Assembly (NCBI RefSeq): GCF_901411515.1
Contig: NZ_CABDUX010000002.1
Coordinates: 1,426,001 to 1,490,000, forward strand
Source: Raoultibacter phocaeensis
Lineage (GTDB): Bacteria > Actinomycetota > Coriobacteriia > Coriobacteriales > Eggerthellaceae
Direction: 5' to 3'
DNA length: 64,000 bases
Part shown: piece by piece, positions 16,490-26,103 of the stretch
How the letters are laid out: the number at the start of each line of letters is the position of its first letter
Position numbering within the stretch: the first letter of the stretch is position 1
Notes under the pieces: model-generated
The model's input: only the letters and a program-made list of their open reading frames with translations
Told to the model about the DNA's origin: nothing
Database searches by the model: none
Translations under genes and position numbers: made by a program

Positions 16490-18898
16490 CTACCCGAGGC
16501 GGGAAAGCACGGCAGCGCGCAGCGACGAGTTGAGCGTGTCGGTCGAGCCGAGCCAGTACACATGGTTCACCTGCCCCGACGAAGCCGCGGCATCGACGGC
16601 CGAATACGATCCGGAGTCGACGAGGAGCAGCACGGATCGCTTGCTAGCGCACAACGGTCCCCCGGCCAACGCATCGGGGAATTTCTTTCCCGTCGCGCAT
16701 GCGGCATTGTTGTATGAGAACCCTTTGCCCGACTGGGAGACAGTCCAATTCGCAATGGCAGCCGATGTGCCGTACCGATCGTTCGAATACGCGTTTCCCA
16801 CGCCCCCCGCCAGGCGGACGACTTCGAGCGAAGAGCCCTTGAGCGAGCTTTCCACCTTGCCTGACACCGAATCGGTGCTGCCCACGATGATGACGCGCTC
16901 GTAGGCGGCAAGTTCTTTGAGCATCGCCTTGCTCGGCGCCGTACCCGGGGCGATGAGGAACAATCCCGCATAGGAAGCCGCACAATACGGCGAAATCGAG
17001 AGCGCATCGGGGTAATTGTCGCTTCGTGCGATGACCGCCGTCGTTGCGCCGGCCCCGAGCTGAGAAACGGTAGAGCGGAGTCGCGCAGCCGTATCGAAGC
17101 GATCCGTTCCGCCGATGCGAACGCACGACGACACGAGACCGGATACGCTCGTCTGAACGCGCGATGAGAGCGAGTTTCGATCTCCGATGAGCACCGCCTG
17201 CTTGACGGTCGGCGTGCTTCGTAGGTAGCTCGAAACCGCCGACGACAGCGAGCCTGAATCGCTCATGAGGATGGGATAGCCGAGCGCGCCGGAAAGCGAC
17301 GAGGCAGCAAGCGCATCGGGGAAGTTGTCGGAGCGTACGATGATGACGCCGCCTGGGCCGCTTGGATACGCTTCCCGGGCAATGGCAACGCTCGTCGCTA
17401 CGCGGTCGGCTCCCGAGAGCTCGGTAGACGTGAGAGGTGTCGGTTGGGGCGGGTCCGGGTTCTCCGGAGGCTGTCCCGAGCCTAAGGCGATCGCGCGCGT
17501 GACGGCGCCGTACGCATTCACCTTCCCGTGGCCGTAGTACTGATCCCATCCCAGAGCCCCCGCGTCGGTAGCGGTATCGTAGAGGGCCTGCCGCACCTCG
17601 CTTCCCGAAAGATCGGGGTTCGCCGCGAACATGAGCGCGCATACCCCCGCCACGACAGGCGAAGCCATCGACGAGCCCGATTTCATGCCGTACGACCCGA
17701 CGCCGCTGTAGAGCGTACTATAGATGTTCGTACCCGGAGCGGCGATGGTCTTTCCCGGACCGTAGTCGGAACGCTTGTCGATCGTGCCGGAAGCATCGTA
17801 CCATGTCACCGAAACGACATCGCGGAGATCGGCGGGATAGGACGGCTGCGTGCCCTGAGGTTTGTCCCCCTCGTTTCCTCCTGCCGCCACAATCACGATG
17901 CCTCTGTCCGTAGCAACCGAAACGCTTGTGGCCAGAGCCTGGTCGTAAGCGTAGCCGCCCATGGAGATGTTGACGACGCGGATGTCGTTGAGCTCTCGGT
18001 TGTTGAAGTCCAGAATGTAGTCGAGCGCCTCGATGAAATCGGCCGTGGTGCTTTTCCCGGCGTACTGGCCGCTCGGATGCACGACGTTGATAGGGATCAC
18101 CTCGGCGTTGAAGGAAGAGCCCGCAACGCCTGTGCCGTTGTCTGCCTCTGCGGCGATGATACCTGCCACATGGGTTCCGTGACCGTAGCGGTCCTCTGCT
18201 GCATCCCTTCCCGTTTGGTTGGTGAAGGTGTTGTAGGCGCTTGCCAGGTTCAGGTTGTTCTTGAGATCTTGATGGTCGGTTTTGACGCCGCTGTCGATGG
18301 TGGCCACCCGAACGGCTTTGTTCGCCTTCGCGCTGTCCCAGGCACGGAATGCGTCGATGTCTTCGAGGTGCCACCATCGGCTCTCGGATTCCTGAAACAC
18401 CGGATCGTTGGGAACGTACTCGAACGAATACAGATAATTCGGCTGCGCGTAGGCAACCTCTTCGGCTTCCATGAGCTCGTCGACCTTCTGGGCAACCGAG
18501 GCGCCGTCCTCGACCGTTACGGCAACGGCGCTCTGGCCCCCGATCGCGGGCTCGTCGAGCGGTTCTATCGGCGCCACGCCCGCTTCGTCGAAGCGCTGCT
18601 CGACTTCGCTTGAGGCAGCCTCGGGCGCAAGCACGACGAGCACCTCGCCCTCGGCGTACGCAGTTCCCTCTGCAGCTTCGTCGACCTCGGCGGGCGCTTC
18701 TTCTGCAAGCAGCTCGGCCAGGGGGACTGCTGCCGATTCATCAGAAAGCGCCCCGCCCTCTTCCATAGTCGCTTGTTCAACAAGTGCGCGATCGGGTGAA
18801 ACAGGATCGGCCCAAGCGCTCTGCATACCCGAAAACCCGCCCCAGCAAGCAAGCGTCAAGGACAGGAGCAGGGCTATGGCGGGGCGAATTCTAACCAT
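16490..18898 (-). CDS. Secreted subtilisin-like serine protease with C-terminal CWB2 repeats
   Basis: An 802-residue exported S8 protease. The signal peptide (PAIALLLSLTLACWGGFSGMQSAWA) is followed by an acidic region and an inhibitor-type propeptide (AEGEVLVVLAPEAA to YAQPNYLYSFE). The catalytic triad is seen as Asp in VATIDSGVKTD (about 201), His in RYGHGTHVAG (about 241) and Ser in SGSSMASPVVAG (about 409). A proline-rich linker then leads to three CWB2 modules (LSGADRVATSVAIA, IGGTDRFDTAARL and LAGGVGN-YGTSA) for wall attachment. These modules are not part of the 827-bp block. AAGGAG precedes the ATG. It may mature or shed other surface proteins. Confidence 0.94.
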   Translation of the reverse strand: MVRIRPAIALLLSLTLACWGGFSGMQSAWADPVSPDRALVEQATMEEGGALSDESAAVPLAELLAEEAPAEVDEAAEGTAYAEGEVLVVLAPEAASSEVEQRFDEAGVAPIEPLDEPAIGGQSAVAVTVEDGASVAQKVDELMEAEEVAYAQPNYLYSFEYVPNDPVFQESESRWWHLEDIDAFRAWDSAKANKAVRVATIDSGVKTDHQDLKNNLNLASAYNTFTNQTGRDAAEDRYGHGTHVAGIIAAEADNGTGVAGSSFNAEVIPINVVHPSGQYAGKSTTADFIEALDYILDFNNRELNDIRVVNISMGGYAYDQALATSVSVATDRGIVIVAAGGNEGDKPQGTQPSYPADLRDVVSVTWYDASGTIDKRSDYGPGKTIAAPGTNIYSTLYSGVGSYGMKSGSSMASPVVAGVCALMFAANPDLSGSEVRQALYDTATDAGALGWDQYYGHGKVNAYGAVTRAIALGSGQPPENPDPPQPTPLTSTELSGADRVATSVAIAREAYPSGPGGVIIVRSDNFPDALAASSLSGALGYPILMSDSGSLSSAVSSYLRSTPTVKQAVLIGDRNSLSSRVQTSVSGLVSSCVRIGGTDRFDTAARLRSTVSQLGAGATTAVIARSDNYPDALSISPYCAASYAGLFLIAPGTAPSKAMLKELAAYERVIIVGSTDSVSGKVESSLKGSSLEVVRLAGGVGNAYSNDRYGTSAAIANWTVSQSGKGFSYNNAACATGKKFPDALAGGPLCASKRSVLLLVDSGSYSAVDAAASSGQVNHVYWLGSTDTLNSSLRAAVLSRLG

Positions 18899-19097
18899 CG
18901 GTATCTCCTTGCAACCGACCCGCCTTCAGAAAGCGGATCACGATGCGGACTTCGTATCCGCTCATTGTGCCATAGTTGCTTAGCTGGTTACCGTTTTGTT
19001 TCCGAAAACCGCACGAGACATCGACAAGCGCGCATGCATGCGACCCCGACGAACGCAGCCCACCAAACCCCAAAGAAGCGATCGACTCCGCAAAGGG

Positions 19098-21188
19098 CTA
19101 TGCATCCTCGGACAAAACGATCCGGTACAGTCGCATGTCACCCTCGGCAAGCACGATCTCGAATCCGGGCGTACTGTCGTCGATACGGTCAATGCCGAAC
19201 CAATCGTTGGCCTCGTACGAGAACAGGAAATGGTTCCCGTCATGCTTCCCATTCTGATCGAGCTGCAGCACGTACTCGGCTCCCAGCGAACGTACCGCGT
19301 CAGCCACGCTCGGATCGGAAGCGATCACATCGAGGCTGCGCCGAATGATCTTGCTCTCTTCGGATTCGGTTTCGCCGCCCCATCCCGATACGTAGCGTTC
19401 GTACACATTCACGTCGTTCGCACCGTACGCGAACACCGATCCGTCGTTCGGCTCGTTCAAGATGAGCGATCCTTCGGGCACCACGCGCTTTGCCTTCTCG
19501 ATGAACGCTATCTCTTCGACGCCGTAGAGCTTGGGGCCCGAGAGGCTGTAGGCCACATGGAGGAAATTATTCGAGGCGCTGAAGGCGGACGTGGGCCCTG
19601 GCTCTCCTTCCTGAAGATAGCCGGGGTAGTAGTTCACCGCAGCGAACGCCACCGCAACCGACACCGACATGCCGACCGAAAGCGCCTTGCCCGGCGCACC
19701 GCCTTTACGCACCCGTTGTGCGCCGCGTATAAGGGTGGCAGCGACCACCTGCAAACCAACGCTCGCCAACGGCACGCCAATCATGATCATGCCCGCCGTG
19801 ATGCGCAGCGCGTCGGTGTACCAGAATCCGGTGAGCAGCTGCTTGGGCAAACCCCCGAACGATGCGGCCGCAACGAAGAGAAAGCACATGATCGCATACG
19901 ATGCCGCAATCCATCGATACCCCTTGATCGTCAGAACGCGCACGAACCCGACTGCGACGACCATACCTAAAACGGCTTGGGCGACCGTTTCCTTCGATGA
20001 ATAGAGAAGCACGTGCGCGAGCGCCTGGGGCACATCCGAAAGCGGTTTCCACACATAGGATACGACCCCGCTCATGAACGGCGCATTGAACAGCCCGATC
20101 CATACCGCAGCTACGACGATGACGAACAGACCCACGAACAGAGCCTTGCATCTTAGCACGTGCGAACGGTTTCCATCCGCGCGCACCTCGCATGCCGAAC
20201 GTATCCGATCGATGCAGAAGGGAATCAAAAGCACCCCTGCCGAGAACACCGCATTGGGTTGCGAGAACACCAACGCGATCGACCCCGTGAAAAACAAACA
20301 GCCCGAAGCGATGCGCGCCCGCCGGTCAGTACCGATCGAAAACAGCGATACGAAGCAGAACAGAACCGCCGGAAGCAGTGAGAACGCGGTGAGGTTCGGA
20401 AGCAGGGGGCCCCACGCGAGGAGCTTCCAGGGAAACGCGATGAACGCAAGCGAGGTAAACGCACCGAAGAGAAGCACTTCTCGTCGTGCAGCGAACAGCT
20501 TTCTCATGAGCACGAACATGGAGCAGGGAAACACGATCGCGCACAGCATGAAGTTCACCGCATTCGCACCGAGCGCGACGGGCACGCCGAGCGCATCGAC
20601 GAGAAGCGTTGCGAGGCAATGCCATGCCGAGGGGTAGAACGCCGATCCCGAAAACGGGGGCTGAAACGAGGTGATGTTTTCGGGATAGAGCGTGCTCGAC
20701 ATCGAAGACCAGATGCCCGAGTCCAAAAACGCGCGGATCGTATTGATATGATGGACGTTATCGAACTCTTGCACGAACGACGCTGCGTCGTCGAACGTTC
20801 CCATGAACACGCACGAGGTCACGGCAATGCCGAGTGCCGCATACAGCGCAAGATACCGTGCATCCTGCACGCACGTGTTCTCGAAACGCGCCCCCGCGCC
20901 GTTTGGATCGGCCCCGAAAGCCGCCGCTTGCGGGCGAACGAGCACCCGGATCAAAGCGAACAGCAGAAGGGAGCACCCGAACACCGGCAAAACCACCGAT
21001 TCCCATGAGCTCGCTATACCGAAACGCTCGTAGGCGATGGGAAGAAGGCTGTACGCCACGATTGTGACGAGCGGCGCGCACGCAACCGACACAGCGTGCG
21101 GCAGCTTGAACGCCCGCAGGCACAGGTAGCCGGGAGCGTACAGAAACAGCACGCCCACCGCGACGGAAAGAAAGAACGTATCCCACAT
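19098..21188 (-). CDS. Large polytopic membrane protein, DUF6541-like
   Basis: A 696-residue protein with twelve or more helices and an extracytoplasmic C-terminal part of about 180 residues. The start MWDTFFLSVAVGVLFLYAPGYLCLRAF and the segment SFQPPFSGSAFYPSAWHCLATLL look like actinobacterial DUF6541 proteins, which have a GT-C transferase-like fold. I infer transfer of a lipid-linked sugar outside the membrane, in keeping with the GtrA gene upstream, but no catalytic residue can be assigned with confidence. A TATAGTATAG stretch about 60 bases before the ATG could be its -10 region. Confidence 0.7.
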   Translation of the reverse strand: MWDTFFLSVAVGVLFLYAPGYLCLRAFKLPHAVSVACAPLVTIVAYSLLPIAYERFGIASSWESVVLPVFGCSLLLFALIRVLVRPQAAAFGADPNGAGARFENTCVQDARYLALYAALGIAVTSCVFMGTFDDAASFVQEFDNVHHINTIRAFLDSGIWSSMSSTLYPENITSFQPPFSGSAFYPSAWHCLATLLVDALGVPVALGANAVNFMLCAIVFPCSMFVLMRKLFAARREVLLFGAFTSLAFIAFPWKLLAWGPLLPNLTAFSLLPAVLFCFVSLFSIGTDRRARIASGCLFFTGSIALVFSQPNAVFSAGVLLIPFCIDRIRSACEVRADGNRSHVLRCKALFVGLFVIVVAAVWIGLFNAPFMSGVVSYVWKPLSDVPQALAHVLLYSSKETVAQAVLGMVVAVGFVRVLTIKGYRWIAASYAIMCFLFVAAASFGGLPKQLLTGFWYTDALRITAGMIMIGVPLASVGLQVVAATLIRGAQRVRKGGAPGKALSVGMSVSVAVAFAAVNYYPGYLQEGEPGPTSAFSASNNFLHVAYSLSGPKLYGVEEIAFIEKAKRVVPEGSLILNEPNDGSVFAYGANDVNVYERYVSGWGGETESEESKIIRRSLDVIASDPSVADAVRSLGAEYVLQLDQNGKHDGNHFLFSYEANDWFGIDRIDDSTPGFEIVLAEGDMRLYRIVLSEDA

Positions 21189-21298
21189 ACAGCCCCCACC
21201 GCCCAGGCGCTCGGCTGGGCGTCGATCACAAACAACGAAGCTCTATACTATACCAAAAGAGCAGGCATGACGCACGGTTCGCGCGGCAAGTACCCTGC

Positions 21299-21694
21299 TT
21301 ATCTCTCGGTTCCTGCGTCGAGAAACAGTTTCCGAGTCACGAAATTCCACACCATAACGATTGCCGTCACGACTATCTTCGAGATCCGGTAATCGATGCC
21401 GAACACGTCGACACCAAGCCAGAGGCATACGTTGTTAATGAGAAGACCGATTACCGACAAGATGACGAAGAGGGCGAATTCCCGACGGCGGCTCAATCCT
21501 TCTTTGTGCGCGAATACGTAGCGCATCGATGCGAGGTAGTTGAACACCACGGACACCGTAAACGATATCGTAGCGCTGATGAGGTATTCTATGCCGAACA
21601 CTTCCGTGAGGAAAACGAGCAGGCCGTAATCGATGACGAAGGCAATAGCTCCGACGACGCCGAATTTCATGATCTGCGCGATGAGCCTGTTCAT
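21299..21694 (-). CDS. GtrA family small membrane protein
   Basis: A 131-residue protein with four helices, of the GtrA/DPMS family. KFGVVGAIAFVIDYGLLVFLTEVFGI is the family-typical first hairpin (core FxxVGxxxxxxDyxl), and FNYLASMRYVF and MVWNFVTRKLFLD complete it. GtrA proteins take part in moving polyprenyl-phosphate sugars across the membrane. Unusually, its ATG overlaps the stop of the hybrid histidine kinase by four bases, so the two are co-translated. The next gene downstream is the DUF6541-like protein, a plausible user of the flipped sugar. Confidence 0.92.
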   Translation of the reverse strand: MNRLIAQIMKFGVVGAIAFVIDYGLLVFLTEVFGIEYLISATISFTVSVVFNYLASMRYVFAHKEGLSRRREFALFVILSVIGLLINNVCLWLGVDVFGIDYRISKIVVTAIVMVWNFVTRKLFLDAGTER

Positions 21695-23922
21695 GACGCT
21701 GAGGTGTCCGACCCTTCCTTCTGTTTGAAAAACTCGTCCATTTTGTCATACACGCTCTGAATGGCAAGGGGTTTGCTGATATGGGCATCCATTCCACACG
21801 CAAGGCTCTCCCGCACATCCTCGGCAAAGGCGTTCGCCGTCATCGCGAAGATGGGCACCGAAGCCGCGTCGGGCCGATCTGTAGACCGTATCTCGCGCGT
21901 CGCCTCGTATCCGTCCATGACAGGCATCTGCACGTCCATCAGGATGAGATCGAAATGCCCTGCCCCCGACGAGCGAAACGCCTCGACCGCATCCTTTCCG
22001 TTGACGGCAGTCTCAACCGATGCGCCCGTCATCGCCATGAGCTCGGCTGCTATTTCTAGGTTGAGCTCGTTGTCCTCGACGATAAGGACCGTTCTGCCCG
22101 TGAAATCATGCGTCGCACGCCCGCCGTCTGTCGCGGGAGCATACGCCTCGCCGATGCCCGCGCTCATCGAACCGGAATGGTCCGCAAGCCCGTAGGGCAG
22201 CTCGACGGCGAAGGTGCTGCCCGCCCCCTGCACGCTGTCAACCGAAACAACGCCTCCCATCGCTTCGGCCAACCGCTTGGTTATGGCAAGTCCAAGCCCT
22301 GTTCCGCCGTGCATGCGCGCAACGTCAGCGCTCTCCTGCTCGAATGATCTGAACACCTTATCGATGTTCTCGGCGGCGATGCCGCATCCGGTATCGGTGA
22401 CCACAATCCGAAGCCATGGGCACTCGCCGCCCTTCTCGAGCTTCTCGAACCGCAGCTCCACGCGACCTCCCGGGGGCGTGAATTTGAACGCATTCGATAA
22501 AAGGTTGTAAACGATCTGGTTGATACGCAGGGAATCGGCTACGATGGCCTCGTCGACTTCACCGACGAGGATCGTCTCGTATTCGATGTCCTTCTCGCTC
22601 GCCTGCACCTGGAACACAGCCGTAATCGACTCGACAAGGCGTTCGAAATCGAATCGCTCGCGCTTGATCTCCAGCTTGCCGCTCTCGATTTTCGACATGT
22701 CGAGTATGTCGTTGATGAGCGAGAGCAGATGGTTCGACGACATCGTGATCTTTTGCAAGTACTCCCCCATTTTAGCCTCATCGCCGAGATGGTGGGTGGC
22801 AATATCGGTCATGCCGATAATGCCGTTCAAGGGCGTTCTAATCTCATGGGACATGCGCGAGAGGAAATCGCTCTTCGCCATGTTCGCATGCTGCGCCGCC
22901 GAAAACGCCCGCTCGGCGCGCTCCTTCTCTTCGAGAATCCTCTTTTCGTTCACCCGCGTCACGGTGTAGGAGAACAGCGCCGTCAAAGCGAGCACCCCGA
23001 GCACCGCAAACGACACGATCGCGACGTTGCGCATGAGCGTCGCGCTGAATGCACCGACCTGTTCGTCGATGACGTTGTACGGCACCGCCGTGTAGAGAAA
23101 CCAATCGGTGCCGGGAATGGGCGCGAGATAGAGGTACTCGTGCATCCCATCGAACACAAGCTGCGTAACGAACACCGATTCGGTCTCGAGCGCTTCACGG
23201 ATGTCGTCGAGCGAATGATCGCTGCCGAGTTCGGCATAGGAAGCGAACAGATCGAAGAGGTTGTCGTCAACCGGAGCGTTCGATGTTGCCGGCGAGTACA
23301 GAATGTAGGTTCCGTCTTTCGCAACGATGCTCGAATGCGAGTTTCCAATATGTCGGCTCATGACAAGCTCGCTGCCGAGCACCGACGTTTCGAACGACGC
23401 GATAGCTCCGATGAACACCGTATCCCCGTATTCAACCGGATCGACCGCATCGACGCACACGATATCGGATACCTCGAACGGCACGTCAGAGGATGCGAGC
23501 ATCGAAGGGCCGCCTTCGACGAGCGCAAGGATCGAAGCGGTATCGTACTCGCCATCCACATACCCGTCGGCAGAAAAGCATGCACCCTGATCATCGACTA
23601 GATAAAACGTTTCGAATCCAGTGATGCGCTTCTGTTCCGCAAGGTAGCTCATAAGCGCCGCCTCGTCCAACTCCCTAGGGCGAAGCGCCGTGACGATGGT
23701 GTCCATCTGAGCTATCTTGCTTTCCCTGCCCGCATCGAAATACGCAATCGTCTGCAAGCTCATCTCTTCGAGGTACATCTCGTTGATTTTTTCGATAGTT
23801 CGATCAGCGGCCTCGTTCGACGTCACCGTCACAAACGCCATGATGACGGCAAGCGTTGCCGCAACAGCTGCCGCAACGCCGGCAAACCGCCGTACGCTTT
23901 TGCGCTTCCTGTTTTCACCCAT
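21691..23922 (-). CDS. Membrane hybrid sensor histidine kinase with receiver domain
   Basis: A 743-residue signalling protein: helix one near residues 12-33, an extracytoplasmic sensor of about 260 residues (Cache-like in length and position), and helix two near 297-318. The HisKA phospho-acceptor His is in SRMSHEIRTPLNG (about 357). The ATPase has N and G boxes VTDTGCGIA and GGTGLGLAIT. A receiver near 610-735 carries LILMDVQMPVMDG, with the acceptor Asp near 662. The frame extends to 24186, but the ATG at 23922 has GGTGGAG upstream. No separate response regulator is encoded nearby, so output may go through an unlinked phosphotransfer protein. Confidence 0.93.
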   Translation of the reverse strand: MGENRKRKSVRRFAGVAAAVAATLAVIMAFVTVTSNEAADRTIEKINEMYLEEMSLQTIAYFDAGRESKIAQMDTIVTALRPRELDEAALMSYLAEQKRITGFETFYLVDDQGACFSADGYVDGEYDTASILALVEGGPSMLASSDVPFEVSDIVCVDAVDPVEYGDTVFIGAIASFETSVLGSELVMSRHIGNSHSSIVAKDGTYILYSPATSNAPVDDNLFDLFASYAELGSDHSLDDIREALETESVFVTQLVFDGMHEYLYLAPIPGTDWFLYTAVPYNVIDEQVGAFSATLMRNVAIVSFAVLGVLALTALFSYTVTRVNEKRILEEKERAERAFSAAQHANMAKSDFLSRMSHEIRTPLNGIIGMTDIATHHLGDEAKMGEYLQKITMSSNHLLSLINDILDMSKIESGKLEIKRERFDFERLVESITAVFQVQASEKDIEYETILVGEVDEAIVADSLRINQIVYNLLSNAFKFTPPGGRVELRFEKLEKGGECPWLRIVVTDTGCGIAAENIDKVFRSFEQESADVARMHGGTGLGLAITKRLAEAMGGVVSVDSVQGAGSTFAVELPYGLADHSGSMSAGIGEAYAPATDGGRATHDFTGRTVLIVEDNELNLEIAAELMAMTGASVETAVNGKDAVEAFRSSGAGHFDLILMDVQMPVMDGYEATREIRSTDRPDAASVPIFAMTANAFAEDVRESLACGMDAHISKPLAIQSVYDKMDEFFKQKEGSDTSAS

Positions 23923-23979
23923 AGTACTCCACCCGATAATCGTCGGATTCGCGCAAGCGAACCCGGGAATCCGCAGACT

Positions 23980-24007
23980 ATTGTAACATCTAACCTTTTC
24001 ACGTCGA
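23980..24007 (-). promoter_or_regulatory. Probable promoter of the histidine kinase-gtrA operon
   Basis: On the minus strand TCGACG and TACAAT are 16 bases apart, ending about 58 bases before the kinase ATG at 23922. Four of six -35 bases and five of six -10 bases match the sigma-70 consensus. Confidence 0.5.
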
Positions 24008-24139
24008 GTGCACACACCGTAAATGCTGTGGCGAAACGCCCGTTGAGAGCGCGCATGGGCCGCCGTTTGTGTACAATACGCTCTACGAAACCGACGCATC
24101 CGAGGAGCCGCCCGCAAGGCGGACGGAGGGAAGAGGGCC

Positions 24140-25102
24140 GTGAGAGAACCCGCAACGGGCGGCGCCGCGCGCATCGCCGTGCTCATACCGTGCTACAACG
24201 AGGCCGTGACGATCGGCAAGGTGGTCGACGACTTCAAACGCGAGCTGCCGGGCGCCGAGGTCTACGTCTACGACAACAACTCCTCCGACGGCACCGCCGA
24301 CATCGCGCGGGCGCACGGCGCGACCGTGAGGATGGAGCCCAGGCAGGGCAAGGGCAACGTCGTGCGCCAGATGCTGCGCGACGTCGACGCCGACTGCTAC
24401 GTCATGGTCGACGGCGACGACACCTACCCCGCCGAGGCCGCGCGCGCCCTCGCCGCGCCGGTGCTCGCCGACGAGGCCGACATGGTCGTGGGCGACCGGC
24501 TCTCCAACGGCACCTACGGCCAGGAGAACGACCGGGCCTTCCACGGCTTCGGCAACGACCTCGTGCGCGCGCTCATCAAGTGGATCTACGGCTTCGAGTA
24601 CTCCGACGTCATGACCGGCTACCGCGCGTTCAACCGCGTGTTCGCCAAGACCATGCCCGTGCTCAGCCCCTCCTTCGAGATCGAGACCGAGCTCTCGATC
24701 CACGCCGTCGACAAGCGCTGGCGCGTGGCGGAGGTGCCGGTGGCCTACCGCGACCGGCCCGAGGGCTCGGAGAGCAAGCTCGACACCTTCTCCGACGGCG
24801 CGAAGGTGCTCCTGACCATCGGCTCGCTGTTCAAGGACTACCGGCCGCTCGCGCTGTTCTCGTGGGTGGCGCTCCTTTTGTGCCTGCTCGGCCTCATCGC
24901 GGGCGTGCCCGTGATCGTGGAGTTCGCGCAGACGGGCCTCGTGCCGAAGCTCCCCTCGGCGCTCCTCGCCGTCGCCCTCGTGTTCGCGGGGCTTCTGAGC
25001 TTCTCGTGCGGTCTCGTCCTCGACACCGTGGTCAAGGGCAGCCGCAAGGCCTACGAGCTCGAGGTGACGAGGGTCTACGGGGAGATGCGGCGGGAGCCCT
25101 AG
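24140..25102 (+). CDS. Glycosyltransferase family 2, dolichol-phosphate-mannose synthase-like, GC-rich
   Basis: A 320-residue transferase. VLIPCYNEAVTIGKVVDDF, VYDNNSSDGTADIA and VDGDDTYPAEA give the GT-A donor site of polyprenyl-phosphate sugar synthases, and two C-terminal helices (about residues 233-255 and 268-292) anchor it. Such enzymes load a sugar onto undecaprenyl phosphate. The start is GTG at 24140 with GGAGGGAAGAGGG before it. Almost every third codon position is G or C, quite unlike the neighbours on both sides, which suggests recent transfer from a higher-GC relative. The product could be flipped by the GtrA protein encoded nearby. Confidence 0.92.
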   Translation: MREPATGGAARIAVLIPCYNEAVTIGKVVDDFKRELPGAEVYVYDNNSSDGTADIARAHGATVRMEPRQGKGNVVRQMLRDVDADCYVMVDGDDTYPAEAARALAAPVLADEADMVVGDRLSNGTYGQENDRAFHGFGNDLVRALIKWIYGFEYSDVMTGYRAFNRVFAKTMPVLSPSFEIETELSIHAVDKRWRVAEVPVAYRDRPEGSESKLDTFSDGAKVLLTIGSLFKDYRPLALFSWVALLLCLLGLIAGVPVIVEFAQTGLVPKLPSALLAVALVFAGLLSFSCGLVLDTVVKGSRKAYELEVTRVYGEMRREP

Positions 25103-25112
25103 AGCAAACCTT

Positions 25113-26042
25113 ATGCGCTCAAGTCCCCTGAAATACGCACTCATCGTCTTTCTTGCCGGCGCAAGCTACGGCATCATGGCCACAACGGTCAAGTTCGCCT
25201 ATCGGGAGGGCTTTGCGTGGACCCAGGTTGCCGCTAGCCAGGCCTGCTTCGGAGCGTTCATCTTCGCCGCCGTGCTCATCGTACGTCGCTTGTTCGGAGC
25301 TCGTCTGCAACGGCTGGGCCTGAAGCAGGTTCTCAAACTGCTCGGTCTGGGCATGACCACGTGCACGACCTGCTTGCTGTACAGCTTCTCGCTTACCATG
25401 CTTCCCGTGTCGGTTGCGATCACGCTGCTGTTCCAATTCACCTGGATCGGCATGGTCATCCAGATCGCAACGACCAGACGCGCGCCGAAGCCGGCCGAAA
25501 TAGCCGCTCTACTCGTCATCATCGGCGGCACGTTTCTCGCAAGCGGCGTGTTCGAGGCCGATCTGAACCCGAACCTCGATCCTCTCGGCATCGTATGCGG
25601 GTTGCTTTCGGCTGTAAGCTGTGCTGCGTTCGTGTACCTGTCGGGCAGGGTAGAAACCGCCGTCGCCCCCATCCAAAGAGGTCTCGTCGTCTGTTGCGGC
25701 GCATCGCTTCTCGCGCTTATCGCATGCCCCGATTACTTCGTCTCGGGCGCACTGCAGGCGGGCATTTGGAAGTACGGCCTCGTGCTCGGGTTCTTCGGAT
25801 TGTTCGCACCCGTCATCCTGTTCGGCATCGGCACGCCCCATCTGCCCGCAGGCGTATCCACCATCATGGCTTCGTCCGAACTTCCCGCAGCGATCCTCAT
25901 TTCGGTGTTCGTCTTGCAGGAGGCTATCAGCGCGCTGCAGGGCATAGGGGTCGTCGTCATCCTCGCAGGCGTGGTTATCTCACAACTTCCCAACCTTCTG
26001 CGCCGCGCTGATCGACCTCCGCGAAACTCTGTGGCACAATAA
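25113..26042 (+). CDS. EamA/DMT family transporter
   Basis: A 309-residue membrane protein with ten helices in two EamA repeats, the drug/metabolite transporter layout. Helix one reads YALIVFLAGASYGIMATTVKFAY, and PAAILISVFVLQEAISALQGIGVVVILAGVV near the C-terminus contains the usual conserved E of the second repeat's last hairpin. The start is ten bases after the previous stop, but codon use returns to the local style, so the two genes have different histories despite possible co-transcription. The substrate is not predictable. Confidence 0.9.
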   Translation: MRSSPLKYALIVFLAGASYGIMATTVKFAYREGFAWTQVAASQACFGAFIFAAVLIVRRLFGARLQRLGLKQVLKLLGLGMTTCTTCLLYSFSLTMLPVSVAITLLFQFTWIGMVIQIATTRRAPKPAEIAALLVIIGGTFLASGVFEADLNPNLDPLGIVCGLLSAVSCAAFVYLSGRVETAVAPIQRGLVVCCGASLLALIACPDYFVSGALQAGIWKYGLVLGFFGLFAPVILFGIGTPHLPAGVSTIMASSELPAAILISVFVLQEAISALQGIGVVVILAGVVISQLPNLLRRADRPPRNSVAQ

Positions 26043-26103
26043 GCGAAACGAAGTTGCACCCACCCGTTACAGAATCGAAGCCGAAAGGGAGCACGAAATC
26101 GCC

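Noticed and set aside
24083-25144. 353-codon minus-strand frame, His- and Gly-rich
   Set aside because: Antisense to the GC-rich glycosyltransferase; the long open frame follows from GC-rich third positions.
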